This document shows, one piece after another, positions 31,701 to 40,268 of a stretch of DNA of 42,291 nucleotides. Both the position numbers and the translations under genes were made by a program. Source of the stretch: Oceanobacillus sp. CFH 90083 (GTDB lineage Bacteria; Bacillota; Bacilli; Bacillales; Amphibacillaceae); the NCBI RefSeq assembly GCF_009389585.1, contig NZ_VIYG01000020.1:398-42688 (forward strand), read 5' to 3'. The notes below the pieces were generated by a model. That model made no database searches. It was not told the DNA's origin and was given only the letters and a program-made list of their open reading frames with translations. Numbering within the stretch: the stretch's first letter is position 1; every line of letters starts with the position of its first letter.

Positions 31701-33273
31701 GCTCGATTTAGTTTTAGGTACCTATGATTTTGCAGAAAAAGGGGAAGAGATACCGACAGATATGTCCGGCGGTATGGAAACTGGATCACCTTATGTGAAG
31801 GCTGCCTCTGAAATGCTAGGCAGAGAAGCAATCGATCCAATGACAACAGAGATTGATAATGCCGACATTGAAGGAACTGGTGATGATATATCTGTCAGGT
31901 TGTCTGGCAGTATTAATCACGGAAAACCGTCCGTCGCATGGGCTTCAGGAGAAATTGGTAAGGCTCCCGGAGAAGAAATATCCTCTGAAATCGATGCTAC
32001 GCCGTTTGAAACCATTGGAGGGAGTGCGTCAACAAGAACAGGGGAAGGTATCACTACAAACAAAGGTGATGCGACAGGAGCGGCAAATAACTTAACAAAT
32101 GACGTGAAATCCGAGTTCGCCAACGGTTTTGAAAGTTCGATTTATGTTAATTATGGTAATAATACAGGTAGCGGCACAGGAACAGGTATTGACGGTAGTG
32201 CAGGCATAGCTACAAGTGCTGCAAGTAGATTAGCTAGCGATGTAGTTAGTACCACAAGCAGTGGCCTTCCACTGTCTGCTTTTGAAGGCATCGGGCGTAA
32301 TGTTGGACAAGGGGCTGCCAACGGCATTAACGGTGCAGCTGGTTTGGCTATTGCCGCCGCTGAAACGATGGCAGGAGCTGTCCAGAGAGCTGCAGAGTCT
32401 GTACTTGAAGTCCACAGCCCATCACGTGTATTCTATCGAATTGGTGAGTTTGTCGGATCGGGATTTGATAACGGAATATCCAGCAAAGAGAGCAGCGTAG
32501 TCAGTGCAATCGTAGCTATGACGACAGCTATGATCAGCCGGACAAAATCAGGTATGCAAATGCTTGATAACACAACGAAATCCGGTGTAAATAACATGTC
32601 TCGTACTATTAATCAATTACCAGTAATAGTACAGTCAGCAATGGCTGCTATGCAAGCTCATTTAAGCGCTGGAGCATCTACCAATCAAAATATAATGTCA
32701 CGCCTATCTACTAATATGACATCTCCTTTTAATAGTTTGCCTGGCAGGATGTCGTCAATTGGTAGCAGCGCTATGAGCGGCTTAAATGCAGGGCTTAATG
32801 GTGGCGCTGGACGTGTTATGTCAACTGCTCGAAATATCGCTAGTCGAGTGGCTTCAACCATGCAAAAAGCTTTGAAAATCAACTCGCCAAGTCATCTTAT
32901 GAGGGATGACGTAGGACGTTGGGTACCAGCTGGTATTGCCGTTGGTATTGAGGACAACGCCAAATTAGTTTACAGAGCGCTTGATGATTTGGCGGCAGGT
33001 ATGATTAAGCCTGTTAGTCCAGAGGTTGCATTAGGCACATCTGCAATGGCCTATAATGGATCTGATTCGATGGCACAGGCAGTTCGAAATATTAAGTTTC
33101 CGGATCCACCAAGCAATAACCATGCACCAGATGCAGCTGAGAAACAACCAGCTATTATCAATCTATATGTTGGATCTAAACAAGTTGCCAGGGAAATCGT
33201 TGACGACATTACTAATCTACAAAACAGGCAGAACAACCGTAAACAATATACTTTGAGAGGTGGGATGGCATGA
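28720..33273 (+). CDS. Tape measure protein
   Basis: A 1517-residue protein that sets tail length and is ejected with the DNA. It starts at TTG 28720 behind GGAGGAGG. Residues 35-160 hold six 21-residue glycine/serine-rich repeats. Next is the TP901/A118-type tape measure core (about 160-420, with AIGRFDTLNAFPKVLQALG and ADQAKRGTDQYIKSLQTGEI). Hydrophobic segments follow (about 440-480 and 540-580), then a coiled-coil region (about 590-900), and a C-terminal region with two LEVHSPSRVFYRIGEFVGSG/KINSPSHLMRDDVGRW motifs. No M23 peptidase or lytic transglycosylase motif was seen. A protein of this length would predict a tail of more than 200 nm, using the usual 0.15 nm per residue. Confidence 0.95.
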   Translation: MADGSIKISIEVDGKQVDVAAKQLDNLEASGNRSGKGIKAAEDSLDSLSDASGKAGSNVKGAGDSIEGLGESGSKAGQGLKGAEGAIDGVADSSTQAASSVKGAGDTIESLGSSGDSASKGLQGVDGALDGVADSSAQASDSVRGASDAMADVDGKTNQASGSIKTFAASIGLVAIAAKAFDAMRASVDQAIGRFDTLNAFPKVLQALGVSAEDSEAAMAKLSDGIDGLPTKLNDIAATAQRMYTSFGDMDKAADTALALNNALLGSGASADQAKRGTDQYIKSLQTGEITMDTWNTLSETMDVGLVKLAEAFGYTGKSAKDDLYNALKDGTITLDEFNEKLIEVGTGTGIMAELARENSLGLATSFGNLRNAIANGVAKIIEAFNNLSIAVTGKDIAQNIDSMKVVVNEAFNLMKSTIEATTPVFKVFGEVVKTAIAVIKPLTPAILGMVTAFTALMIINKVVSAINASNAALAAAKLSSQGLTLATKGQMVAQIGSTAATKADTVAKAANLGMISASSLAIGVMTGRIRLAIAAKIAFAAASRMLGTTLGVMAGPVGWITLAIGGLIGAAIGIVKWFNRSTEEGERLKEETEALGESTDSLVESMNQSASAYKDRINDIEATREANTELVQTVEKLADKENKSAEDKRNLSAAVSQLNGEVEGLNVSYNEEADMLSESTEKMQARIDLMAEQDKANAAQERLTEILKEQQEIELQLDEVTALRKDWNRKLNDSTVTSREHKKAVEELDEQEQALKDTNEQLGIQYDTTKETMVESSQNARDIITDNNHDIIVSYEDLEGAAKEAFDSLADKYSELKDAATDAFNEIESETEHTMDSMIETMQHNQEMVEQWGENQAKLMEWAGENSYESFIPFIEDMGIDQAAVLQEMVDDLDETNGTSGEKLSELAETYQEGGDLSANALKEALGDGFEEVIDLMSTLVERMETTLRVLINEADWEEYGLTVGKETASGVDESAEVVEESMRIMGERGTTALDLVLGTYDFAEKGEEIPTDMSGGMETGSPYVKAASEMLGREAIDPMTTEIDNADIEGTGDDISVRLSGSINHGKPSVAWASGEIGKAPGEEISSEIDATPFETIGGSASTRTGEGITTNKGDATGAANNLTNDVKSEFANGFESSIYVNYGNNTGSGTGTGIDGSAGIATSAASRLASDVVSTTSSGLPLSAFEGIGRNVGQGAANGINGAAGLAIAAAETMAGAVQRAAESVLEVHSPSRVFYRIGEFVGSGFDNGISSKESSVVSAIVAMTTAMISRTKSGMQMLDNTTKSGVNNMSRTINQLPVIVQSAMAAMQAHLSAGASTNQNIMSRLSTNMTSPFNSLPGRMSSIGSSAMSGLNAGLNGGAGRVMSTARNIASRVASTMQKALKINSPSHLMRDDVGRWVPAGIAVGIEDNAKLVYRALDDLAAGMIKPVSPEVALGTSAMAYNGSDSMAQAVRNIKFPDPPSNNHAPDAAEKQPAIINLYVGSKQVAREIVDDITNLQNRQNNRKQYTLRGGMA
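28822..29199 (+). repeat. Six 21-codon repeats in the tape measure gene
   Basis: Six diverged 63-bp units encode 21-residue repeats of the form x-x-x-V/L-K-G-A-x-D-x-I/L-D-x-L/V-x-x-S-x-x-A. Copies alternate between two types (GDSIEGLGESGSKA and GAIDGVADSSTQA), so the real duplication unit is probably 42 residues. Changes in their number would alter tail length in small steps. Confidence 0.8.
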
Positions 33274-33968
33274 TCTTTAACGGTGAGTCAAAAGATTATA
33301 TCAGAGTAAAACAAGATTTATTCCGCCCTCCTTCTCCACCGATTGAATTCGATATATTCGATTATCCAAGAGGTGGCAGCAGAGTTAAGAAAAAACGATT
33401 CACAAGTCAGACATTGCCTGTCCCTATCCGCATCTATCACCCAGATAAACGGATTGAAGAATTAAAGGAAGAGCTATCAGACTGGCTGATTCATGATGAG
33501 CCAAAGAAATTAGGCTTTAAAGATACACCGGATCGTTATTATTTAGCTCATTATGAATCGATGGATTTGAGGGAAAAAGGTCATTTCGCTGATGGTGTGA
33601 TAAATTTCTTTTTGCTGGATGGGCGCAGGATTGGTGAGGAAAAGACTATCAGTGTTACTACCAGTAATACAAATCACACCGTCACTGGTCAAGATGAAAC
33701 TCCTTGGGAAATAAACCTTACATTTAGCCGGAACACGATCACCTTTGAATTAGAAACAAATACTGGCCTGTACTTGCTCTTAGGATACGAATTCATCGAA
33801 GGTGACAGGTTAAAAATTACGCATGATGGCAGACTCTGTGAGTTGAATGGAAGAGATATTCGTTTCGCAATACGTTTAAAAAGTAATTATGAGCTGCTGC
33901 AGCCAGGTAGCTTACGGATCAAGGCCAGCGAACCTTGCACGCTTAAATATGATGAAAGATTTTATTAG
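33270..33968 (+). CDS. Distal tail protein (Dit, siphovirus tail component)
   Basis: A 232-residue Dit-like protein that forms the hub between tube and tail tip. The start overlaps the tape measure stop (ATGA). The N-terminal region has YIRVKQDLFRPPSPPIEFDIFDYPRGGSRVKKKRF, typical of the family; a middle strand-rich part and a C-terminal galectin-like domain (LQPGSLRIKASEPCTLKYDERFY) follow. Position after the tape measure gene and before the tail endopeptidase-like gene is standard. Confidence 0.88.
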   Translation: MIFNGESKDYIRVKQDLFRPPSPPIEFDIFDYPRGGSRVKKKRFTSQTLPVPIRIYHPDKRIEELKEELSDWLIHDEPKKLGFKDTPDRYYLAHYESMDLREKGHFADGVINFFLLDGRRIGEEKTISVTTSNTNHTVTGQDETPWEINLTFSRNTITFELETNTGLYLLLGYEFIEGDRLKITHDGRLCELNGRDIRFAIRLKSNYELLQPGSLRIKASEPCTLKYDERFY

Positions 33969-33979
33969 GAGGAATATTG

Positions 33980-34258
33980 ATGAGTGAAGATAAAGAACTT
34001 TACAAAGCTGGAAATGAGACTGGATTTAAGTTTGATTTACAGAATGGTGATTTAGAATTAAAACATCCTATTGTATGGAAAGGTCATAGTTGTCGTGATG
34101 AAGAAGGCAACGAAATCAGTCGCGAGAGGTTTTATGAGTTGAAGGTTGAGAAGTTGGAAGAAAAAGCTGACAGAATCCTTGAGCTATTGGAGAACAAGGA
34201 CCTGTCCACTTCTTACGAACTGGGTTCTACAGAAAATAAATGGAAAAAACTAACCTAA
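33980..34258 (+). CDS. Hypothetical protein in tail operon
   Basis: A 92-residue protein from ATG 33980 behind TTAGGAGGA (a TTG three bases earlier is also in frame). A compact first half (LYKAGNETGFKFDLQNGDLELKHPIVWKGHSC) is followed by a coiled coil (LKVEKLEEKADRILELLENK). It lies between distal tail and tail-tip genes and its stop overlaps the reversed gene that follows. A tail-related role is possible; no family recognised. Confidence 0.65.
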   Translation: MSEDKELYKAGNETGFKFDLQNGDLELKHPIVWKGHSCRDEEGNEISRERFYELKVEKLEEKADRILELLENKDLSTSYELGSTENKWKKLT

Positions 34259-34458
34259 TCATGAAAAATAAACTCAATAGATTTAACTTCTTGAGCTTTA
34301 ATGGGTTTTGGACCAGCATCGGTGTAAAGGTTAATAAAACCATTAGTGCTTTTAGCTCTTTCAATACCTATAACAGCATTTTGCTTGTTTTCATTAGTTA
34401 AATCTTGCGCTCCAAATACGTCGCCGTTCTTCAAATGAACTATTGATTCTATTCTCAT
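34255..34458 (-). CDS. Reversed small gene inside the tail operon (67 aa)
   Basis: A 67-residue frame on the opposite strand to all surrounding genes. The ATG at 34458 follows a consensus AGGAGGTGAT site on the minus strand, which is the best evidence that it is translated. It reads MRIESIVHLKNGDVFGAQDL..., a small beta-rich protein that I do not recognise. It overlaps the upstream gene stop to stop by four bases and leaves 68 bp to the tail-tip gene. The spacer holds a 7-bp inverted repeat (CCTCTAT 34470 / ATAGAGG 34494). No strong promoter or terminator was found for it. The layout suggests a moron or an antisense control element. Confidence 0.65.
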   Translation of the reverse strand: MRIESIVHLKNGDVFGAQDLTNENKQNAVIGIERAKSTNGFINLYTDAGPKPIKAQEVKSIEFIFHD

Positions 34459-34526
34459 ATGTATCACCTCCTCTATATTACTATTCGACACAAATAGAGG
34501 AAATCCTACCAGAAAGGAGGGTACTA

Positions 34527-37500
34527 ATGGAATTATTTATATTATCCCAGGATGAACAACCGTTAACGGTTATCTCCGAAAATACAGGGCTTGTCGAAAC
34601 GCATTACCGTATTGAGGTAAACAGCGTACCGACAGAGCCTTTTTCTTTTGCAGTTGAAGCAGATCAGGAAGTCGCTGAGCATATCAAAGAAGAAAACAAG
34701 GTGGTTTTTAAAGATCATGAAGGTGACTGGCGCTTGATGACGATAAAAGAAGTGGACGATAGCAACGATATAAATGGTCCAATAACCATAGCAAATTGCT
34801 TCCCTACTTTTTTAAATGAGCTTAATGACCATATCATAGTTGAACGTCGTTTTATAGACCAAACAGCAGATGTAGCCTTGACGGCAGCAGTACAAGGGAC
34901 ACGTTGGGAATCTAGTGTTGAAGTCGAACTTGGCAGAGCGACCACCAATTTTTATTATCTATCTGCCGTTGAAGCTATCAGTGAAACCATCAATACATGG
35001 GGCGGAGAGTTTAAGGATATTGTAGAACTTGACGAGGAAACGAATGAGTTAAAAGGTTTTTATGTCAAGCTTATCCAACGGCTTGGAACAGAACAGGGAC
35101 AACGATTTGAAATTGATCAAAATACAACTGAAATTGGTCGTACAGTTCTTAGCTACCCCAAAACGGCTTTATACGGACGTGGTTCCAGCTTAGAAGTTGA
35201 GGATGAAGATGGAGAGCATTCAGGTGGCTATACTCGTTATATCGATTTCGGGGATGTTGAATGGCGTACAAGCCGAGGTGATCCAGTCAATAAACCCTTA
35301 GGTCAAAAGTGGGTTGGCGACCCGGAAGCTTTAGCTGCATACGGATATGAGGACGGAGATAAGCACCGTTTTGGGATATTTAGCAACCAAGATTACGAAG
35401 AGCCGTCTGACTTATTATATGCAACATGGGAAGCACTCCAAAAAGCTAAGAAGCCAGAAGTAAACTACCGTCTATCTGTTGAACTATTCGATGAAAAAGT
35501 AAGCCTAGGCGATACATGCCAAGCCATTGACCGCAAGTTTGCCCGTCCTATTGAGATACAAGCTAGAGTAATAGCCCTGGAATACGACTTAATGGACATT
35601 GAGGGGACGATGGTTGTTGAGATGGGGCAGTTTTTGGATTTAGGAGACAGCCGTCTTGATGATTTGGAGCGAGAAGTGGAAGGTATTAAAAACCGTCCTC
35701 CTAAACAGATAATCGATGAAGGCAGCTACCCTGACCGCAAACCAAGCACGCCAGTCAACCTGGAAGCATACGGCGGTATAGAAGTTATACAACTCTATTG
35801 GGATTATGCTGACGAACTGTTTATCAAGCATTATGAGGTCTACGGCAGCCGTACAGAGGACTTTGTACCGGATACGCAACATCTATTATGGCGTGGCGAT
35901 GTCAGTGCCTTTAGTCACACCGTTGGCACAGATGAAGTCTGGTATTACCGTGTTCGTGCAGTCAACTATCATGGCAGACCGTCAGATTGGTCTGTACAGG
36001 TAAGAGCGGCAACGCATCGGGTGTTAACCGAAGATATCATGTGGGGTCCAGAACTTGCTGAACGTATGAGAGAATTGCATAGGATTAGCGATATCATCGG
36101 CGAAAATGGTGTTAACTTTGACCAGATATCACAAGAAGCCAAGGACTTAATTAATCAGCAGGCTCGTATCTATACAGATGAGGAAATCAACGCTACTCGT
36201 GATGATTTATTAAGGGATATCAGCGAGATATCAGATGATCTGCAATATATCGATGGTCAACTTGTTGATAAGGTCAATGTTGGTGATGTTTACACTATCG
36301 CTGACATTGATGGCATGTTTGAAAACACCGTCAGCATAACACGTTATGAGACCGATATGAATGGCGTTGTTCAAAATTTAGAACATCAAGAAAGCCTCAT
36401 CCAGCAGAATGAACGTGAAATTTTAAATCGGGTAACTGAAACAGTTTTTAATAATGAAACCGGGTATTTAAGGGAGTCTCTTGCTGATGTGGTAATACAA
36501 GCAGATAGGATAGAGCAGACTGTTAGTAACATCCAAATTGGTGGTCGTAATCTCATCGTTAACAGTAAAGGCGATACTTTAACCGCATGGTTTCCATGGG
36601 GAAGTAATTTAGCTGATATCACTGATTTTCTAGGACATCAATGGATTTGGGTACGTAGAACTTCGGCAAACAACCAAGTCGGCATAAGAACACCTACTTT
36701 TGATATGAAAGCTGACAAAACTTATATTTGCAGTTTTATAATCCGGAGTAGAAGCAACAGTGGATATGATTTAAACTATCTTTATTTACAGCAAAGCGAT
36801 GGTTCTTTAACAACTGTTAAGAGATTGCCCGATGTAAGTATGCGAACCGATTCGGGATTTGAAGGTAGTATTGAAGGCGATGGTTTACGTGTATGGTTCA
36901 CCTTTAGCCATAATGAAGATGTCGCAAATGCAAGGTTATTACTTGCTATAAATGGCAGACCAGATGGCGCTGGATTTGTATTACGTGAGGTAATGATATC
37001 CGAAGGTAATATGCTAATGGATTGGTCTCCGGCACCTGAAGAAATGGACAGTCGAATGACCATCGCTGAATCGAATATAACGCAATTAGCAGATGATATC
37101 TCGCTAAAAGTAAATGTGGATGAAATTGTATCTGAAATTAACCTAAACCGTGAAGGCATCCGTTTATCCGGAGCATTAATCCATCTAAACGGATTATCTC
37201 TTATCGATGAAGCTATTATACAGAATGCTCATATAGCCGATGGCACAATCGAGCGAGGCAAATTAGTACGAGCCATCATAGGCACAGCACAGATAGATGA
37301 TTTAGCTGTTACAAGCGCAAAAATAGCAAGTGTTAATGCAGATAAGATTAACGCAGCAAGTTTATCGGCGATTAGTAGTAATATTGGTATTGCTACAACC
37401 GGCATCTTAAGAAGTAGCAACAATAACATTGAGTTTAATTTAAATACAGGTACGTTTGATGTTTATTCTAGTGCATCTATCCGGTTCCACGGAACCGGCG

Positions 37501-38486
37501 GAGGAATGAAACGTATACAAGGCGGGAGACAGGCATTTGTGTCGTATGCAATTAGTAGTGGTCATTCATCACCGATGGTTAGTATTGGGGCTGTGAGTGG
37601 ATCCGGAACAGTAAATGTTAACGACACATCATTCAGGGGGATACGACTGCACGCAGATAATGTCAGTCACACCAACGATTTAATCAATGACACCTGGACA
37701 TTTAGTAGACGGATAGATCAATCAATGGGGTCAATTGTTGTAGATTTGAGTGCTGGCACTAAAGGGATTGTTCCGCAGTATACAAGTAACCATAATTATA
37801 ATTTAGGATCACCTAGCAACGGTTTCAATTATCTTTATTTAAGAGATAGACTCGTGGTTGATCGCAATCTTACCATTCAAAACAACTACGACAGCCTACA
37901 GGGTTGGAGACTGGAAACTGTTTATACAGATGGCAATACACGTATGAGACTCGTCGGGCTAAATGCAGGTAGTTATTGGGCTAACCCTAGATATTATGAC
38001 CTTGGTGGAGCGAATAGCCCATTTAGCTATGGGTTTATAAATCAGTTACGCGGTAATTTTATTGGTTCATCTTCGAATCCTTTCAGCGGCGTGTACACTG
38101 GATTTGTTGTTGAAGGGTCTGATATTAGTATTAAAGAAAACATAAAAGGCAATACACTTGGACTTAATTTTATTAAAGATATACGAACAGTGGACTTTAA
38201 GATGATCGGGAACGATATTTACAAAGTAGGAGTAATAGCGCAAGAACTACTGCAAACCTTAAATAACCATGGTGTAACAGTGAATGAACAAAGTATTGTT
38301 GATGTTGGAGATGTTTTGGGGGTGTCTTACACTCAGCTCATTGCCCCAACTATCAAAGCTGTTCAAGAGTTGGATTGGAAACTGGAAGAAGAAATCAACT
38401 GGCAGCGTATTGAGTACCAGATATTGAAAAACAAAGTTACCAAACTGGAAGCAGAAGTTCAAGAATTAAAGGAGATGGTAGCATGA
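34527..38486 (+). CDS. Tail-tip/fibre protein with endopeptidase-like N-terminus, FN3 and S74 chaperone
   Basis: A 1319-residue tail protein. About 1-360 is a prophage tail endopeptidase-like (Tal) hub. About 405-495 is an FN3-type domain (PVNLEAYGGIEVIQLYWDY ... WYYRVRAVNYHGRPSDWS). About 500-670 is helical coiled coil. About 670-850 is a carbohydrate-binding-like jelly roll starting IGGRNLIVNSKG. Collar and fibre repeats follow, then an S74 intramolecular chaperone from S1198 (SDISIKEN, S1198 and K1203 as the dyad; KVGVIAQELLQTL; SYTQLIAPTIKAVQEL) ending in a coiled coil. Self-cleavage before S1198 would release 122 residues. The frame extends upstream to 34443, but ATG 34527 has AAAGGAGG. 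This is the likely receptor-binding protein. Confidence 0.88.
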   Translation: MELFILSQDEQPLTVISENTGLVETHYRIEVNSVPTEPFSFAVEADQEVAEHIKEENKVVFKDHEGDWRLMTIKEVDDSNDINGPITIANCFPTFLNELNDHIIVERRFIDQTADVALTAAVQGTRWESSVEVELGRATTNFYYLSAVEAISETINTWGGEFKDIVELDEETNELKGFYVKLIQRLGTEQGQRFEIDQNTTEIGRTVLSYPKTALYGRGSSLEVEDEDGEHSGGYTRYIDFGDVEWRTSRGDPVNKPLGQKWVGDPEALAAYGYEDGDKHRFGIFSNQDYEEPSDLLYATWEALQKAKKPEVNYRLSVELFDEKVSLGDTCQAIDRKFARPIEIQARVIALEYDLMDIEGTMVVEMGQFLDLGDSRLDDLEREVEGIKNRPPKQIIDEGSYPDRKPSTPVNLEAYGGIEVIQLYWDYADELFIKHYEVYGSRTEDFVPDTQHLLWRGDVSAFSHTVGTDEVWYYRVRAVNYHGRPSDWSVQVRAATHRVLTEDIMWGPELAERMRELHRISDIIGENGVNFDQISQEAKDLINQQARIYTDEEINATRDDLLRDISEISDDLQYIDGQLVDKVNVGDVYTIADIDGMFENTVSITRYETDMNGVVQNLEHQESLIQQNEREILNRVTETVFNNETGYLRESLADVVIQADRIEQTVSNIQIGGRNLIVNSKGDTLTAWFPWGSNLADITDFLGHQWIWVRRTSANNQVGIRTPTFDMKADKTYICSFIIRSRSNSGYDLNYLYLQQSDGSLTTVKRLPDVSMRTDSGFEGSIEGDGLRVWFTFSHNEDVANARLLLAINGRPDGAGFVLREVMISEGNMLMDWSPAPEEMDSRMTIAESNITQLADDISLKVNVDEIVSEINLNREGIRLSGALIHLNGLSLIDEAIIQNAHIADGTIERGKLVRAIIGTAQIDDLAVTSAKIASVNADKINAASLSAISSNIGIATTGILRSSNNNIEFNLNTGTFDVYSSASIRFHGTGGGMKRIQGGRQAFVSYAISSGHSSPMVSIGAVSGSGTVNVNDTSFRGIRLHADNVSHTNDLINDTWTFSRRIDQSMGSIVVDLSAGTKGIVPQYTSNHNYNLGSPSNGFNYLYLRDRLVVDRNLTIQNNYDSLQGWRLETVYTDGNTRMRLVGLNAGSYWANPRYYDLGGANSPFSYGFINQLRGNFIGSSSNPFSGVYTGFVVEGSDISIKENIKGNTLGLNFIKDIRTVDFKMIGNDIYKVGVIAQELLQTLNNHGVTVNEQSIVDVGDVLGVSYTQLIAPTIKAVQELDWKLEEEINWQRIEYQILKNKVTKLEAEVQELKEMVA

Positions 38487-38920
38487 CAATTAAACTACAG
38501 AACAAGGACTTACGAAACGCGGCAGACTTTTTACAAAATACAGTATCCGTAAAAGGTAAGAAAAACGTACACCGTATGCGCATTGTTAAAGCTTTGACTG
38601 AAAAGGATAAAGAAGTCCGCGAAGAAGAGGTGAGTCTTTTAAAGGACTATGCAAAATTAGACGATGAAGGTGAAATTGTCTTTTTGGACAACGGACAGCC
38701 AATTATTAAGGAAAAGAAGGAATTTAATAAAGCTCATAAGGATTTGTTTGAGGAAGAGTTTGTGCTTGTTGACAAAAACCTTGAATCAGCTCTTAAAACA
38801 GTTGAAAAGCTAGTGAATGATTTTGATAAAGAGCTATCCGGGCAGCAGGCGGAAGCACATTATATTTTAGCAGAAGCCTTTGAAAATAATAAAGAAGGAG
38901 AGGGTACAGATGATGAATAA
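38483..38920 (+). CDS. DUF1617 family tail-associated protein
   Basis: A 145-residue protein of the DUF1617 type (IKLQNKDLRNAADFLQNTVSVKGKKNVHRMRIVKAL ... EFNKAHKDLFEEEFV). It is helical and acidic. Its ATG overlaps the tail protein stop by four bases. Members are found after tail genes in many Firmicutes phages, without known function; an assembly role is likely from position only. Confidence 0.78.
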   Translation: MTIKLQNKDLRNAADFLQNTVSVKGKKNVHRMRIVKALTEKDKEVREEEVSLLKDYAKLDDEGEIVFLDNGQPIIKEKKEFNKAHKDLFEEEFVLVDKNLESALKTVEKLVNDFDKELSGQQAEAHYILAEAFENNKEGEGTDDE

Positions 38921-39194
38921 TTATGAATTTGAATGTGACGGCACCACTCGTTTTATTGAGGTAGACGGCGAACAGCAGATACTTGTAAGGTTTACAGCCC
39001 GAGAGCCGAGAGAAATGCGGGAAAGCCAGGAAAACATCAATTTAAATGGTAATGTAGCACTTCCTGCAATGGAATTCTTTCAGGCTGGTCTCGACGGTAA
39101 TTTATCTGATGTTGTTAGAGATACTGTTCTCGATAAGCTAACAGCTAGGGAAGATGATAGAGAACAGGAAGAAGAGGAAGAAAACGCTGAATAA
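38910..39194 (+). CDS. Hypothetical tail-region protein
   Basis: A 94-residue acidic protein starting at ATG 38910 or the next codon, behind AAGGAGAG; it overlaps the DUF1617 gene by 11 bases. It has a strand-rich first part (EFECDGTTRFIEVDGEQQILVRF), a middle (NGNVALPAMEFFQAGLDG) and a very acidic tail (REDDREQEEEEENAE). I do not recognise it. It ends the tail operon. Confidence 0.62.
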   Translation: MMNNYEFECDGTTRFIEVDGEQQILVRFTAREPREMRESQENINLNGNVALPAMEFFQAGLDGNLSDVVRDTVLDKLTAREDDREQEEEEENAE

Positions 39195-39264
39195 GTTTTT
39201 TTATGCAGGAATTCCTACCTTTCTGTCGAATTATTAATTTATGTAGATAGAAAGGGGGAAGTTT

Positions 39265-39570
39265 ATGCATTACAATACAAATATAACAGTTCGGGTAAAG
39301 AATCATGGGAATATAACAGAGAATGAGTTTAAAAATGAATTTTTAAGTATTACAAGGGGAACTGATTTGTTTATAAAAAACCTAAGTGAAACAGAATCAG
39401 AGTTCGTTGAACAGGTCTTACTATGGCACACTATGGATAAAAACACTAATAAATATTCAACGTATATTATGGAGACCAGTGAACTTACACCGATTCAGAA
39501 ACGAAAAGAATACTATTTAAAAAGGTTCAATAAAGAAAATCAAACTTTAACTTTTGAAGAATCCTATTGA
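39265..39570 (+). CDS. Hypothetical stand-alone small gene (101 aa)
   Basis: A 101-residue protein from ATG 39265 behind AAAGGGGGAAG. It has a mixed alpha/beta N-terminus and a basic helical end (TPIQKRKEYYLKRFNKENQ). I do not recognise it. It is set apart from the tail operon by 70 bp and followed at once by a strong terminator, so it is likely the end of the late tail transcript or an added cargo gene. Its base composition is more AT-rich than its neighbours. Confidence 0.6.
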   Translation: MHYNTNITVRVKNHGNITENEFKNEFLSITRGTDLFIKNLSETESEFVEQVLLWHTMDKNTNKYSTYIMETSELTPIQKRKEYYLKRFNKENQTLTFEESY

Positions 39571-39580
39571 AATATTACTA

Positions 39581-39608
39581 AAGACATCTCTCATGAGGTG
39601 TCTTTTTT
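39581..39608 (+). terminator. Intrinsic terminator before the lysis genes
   Basis: AAGACATCTC (39581-39590), loop TCAT, GAGGTGTCTT (39595-39604) with one G-U pair, followed by a run of T. A second, weaker hairpin (AAGCC 39640-39644 / GGCTT 39650-39654 and then ATTTTTT) follows. Confidence 0.88.
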
Positions 39609-39682
39609 CATGCATGAAAAGGTTGTGATATCCAAACTAAAGCCGAATAGGCTTATTTTTTATGGCTAAAAGGGGGTTGATT

Positions 39683-39958
39683 ATGTCAGATGAACAATGG
39701 TACTCAAATAAAGATTTACACAAGATTATGATAGAAATGAGTAAGGACTTCACGAGGCTGAGAACAGAGATGGAAGAGACCCGAAAAACCATCAATAAAT
39801 ATAACGGTCTACGTGAAGAAATTGCCAAGGTGCAGAAAGAAATTATCTATATGAAAGCAACAGGAGTAGGCAGAAGTACAACATTAGAGGTCATCCGCAA
39901 TTGGGGCGGATGGCTTTTTGCGTTGGTTACGTTGGTTGTTTTGCTATTAAATCAATAG
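39683..39958 (+). CDS. XhlA-like (hemolysin) membrane protein
   Basis: A 91-residue protein with a helical charged first part (about 10-65) and one C-terminal transmembrane segment (about 70-89, GGWLFALVTLVVLLLNQ), the XhlA architecture known from the PBSX lysis cassette, where XhlA works with the holin and the amidase. ATG 39683 follows AAAGGGGG; an earlier in-frame ATG at 39662 lacks a ribosome site. It lies directly before the holin gene. Confidence 0.82.
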   Translation: MSDEQWYSNKDLHKIMIEMSKDFTRLRTEMEETRKTINKYNGLREEIAKVQKEIIYMKATGVGRSTTLEVIRNWGGWLFALVTLVVLLLNQ

Positions 39959-39971
39959 GGAGGTTTTATAA

Positions 39972-40196
39972 ATGGATAAAGGTACAGTGGTGAGAACAGT
40001 CGCTTTAGTTATTGTTTGGATTAACATGCTGCTATCTAATTATGGGTTGCAGCCCATCCCTGTGGTAAGTGAGGATATTATTGCCGAAATTTTAACTGGA
40101 ACAGTAACGGTCTGGACATGGTTCAAAAATAACTATGTGACAGCTAAAGGGAAGCAGCAGAAGGATGTTTTACAGAAAAATCAACTGATTAAATAA
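39972..40196 (+). CDS. Holin (SPP1/phi LC3 type)
   Basis: A 74-residue small holin with two membrane segments (about 7-23, VRTVALVIVWINMLLSNY, and about 40-60, ILTGTVTVWTWFKNNYVT) and a basic tail. The pattern IPVVSEDIIAEIL between them matches SPP1-type holins. It makes the membrane hole that releases the amidase. GGGAGG precedes the ATG. Confidence 0.9.
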   Translation: MDKGTVVRTVALVIVWINMLLSNYGLQPIPVVSEDIIAEILTGTVTVWTWFKNNYVTAKGKQQKDVLQKNQLIK

Positions 40197-40268
40197 GTGG
40201 CTAGTCCATACGGGCAAGCTGCTTTTTTAATACAAAATAGTATACCAATTTTAAGGAGGAATTTTATT

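Noticed and set aside
33270..34526. A second tail lysin (M23 or SLT) in the tape measure or tail-tip genes
   Set aside because: No HxH/HxxxD M23 or transglycosylase Glu motif was recognised in these proteins by eye.
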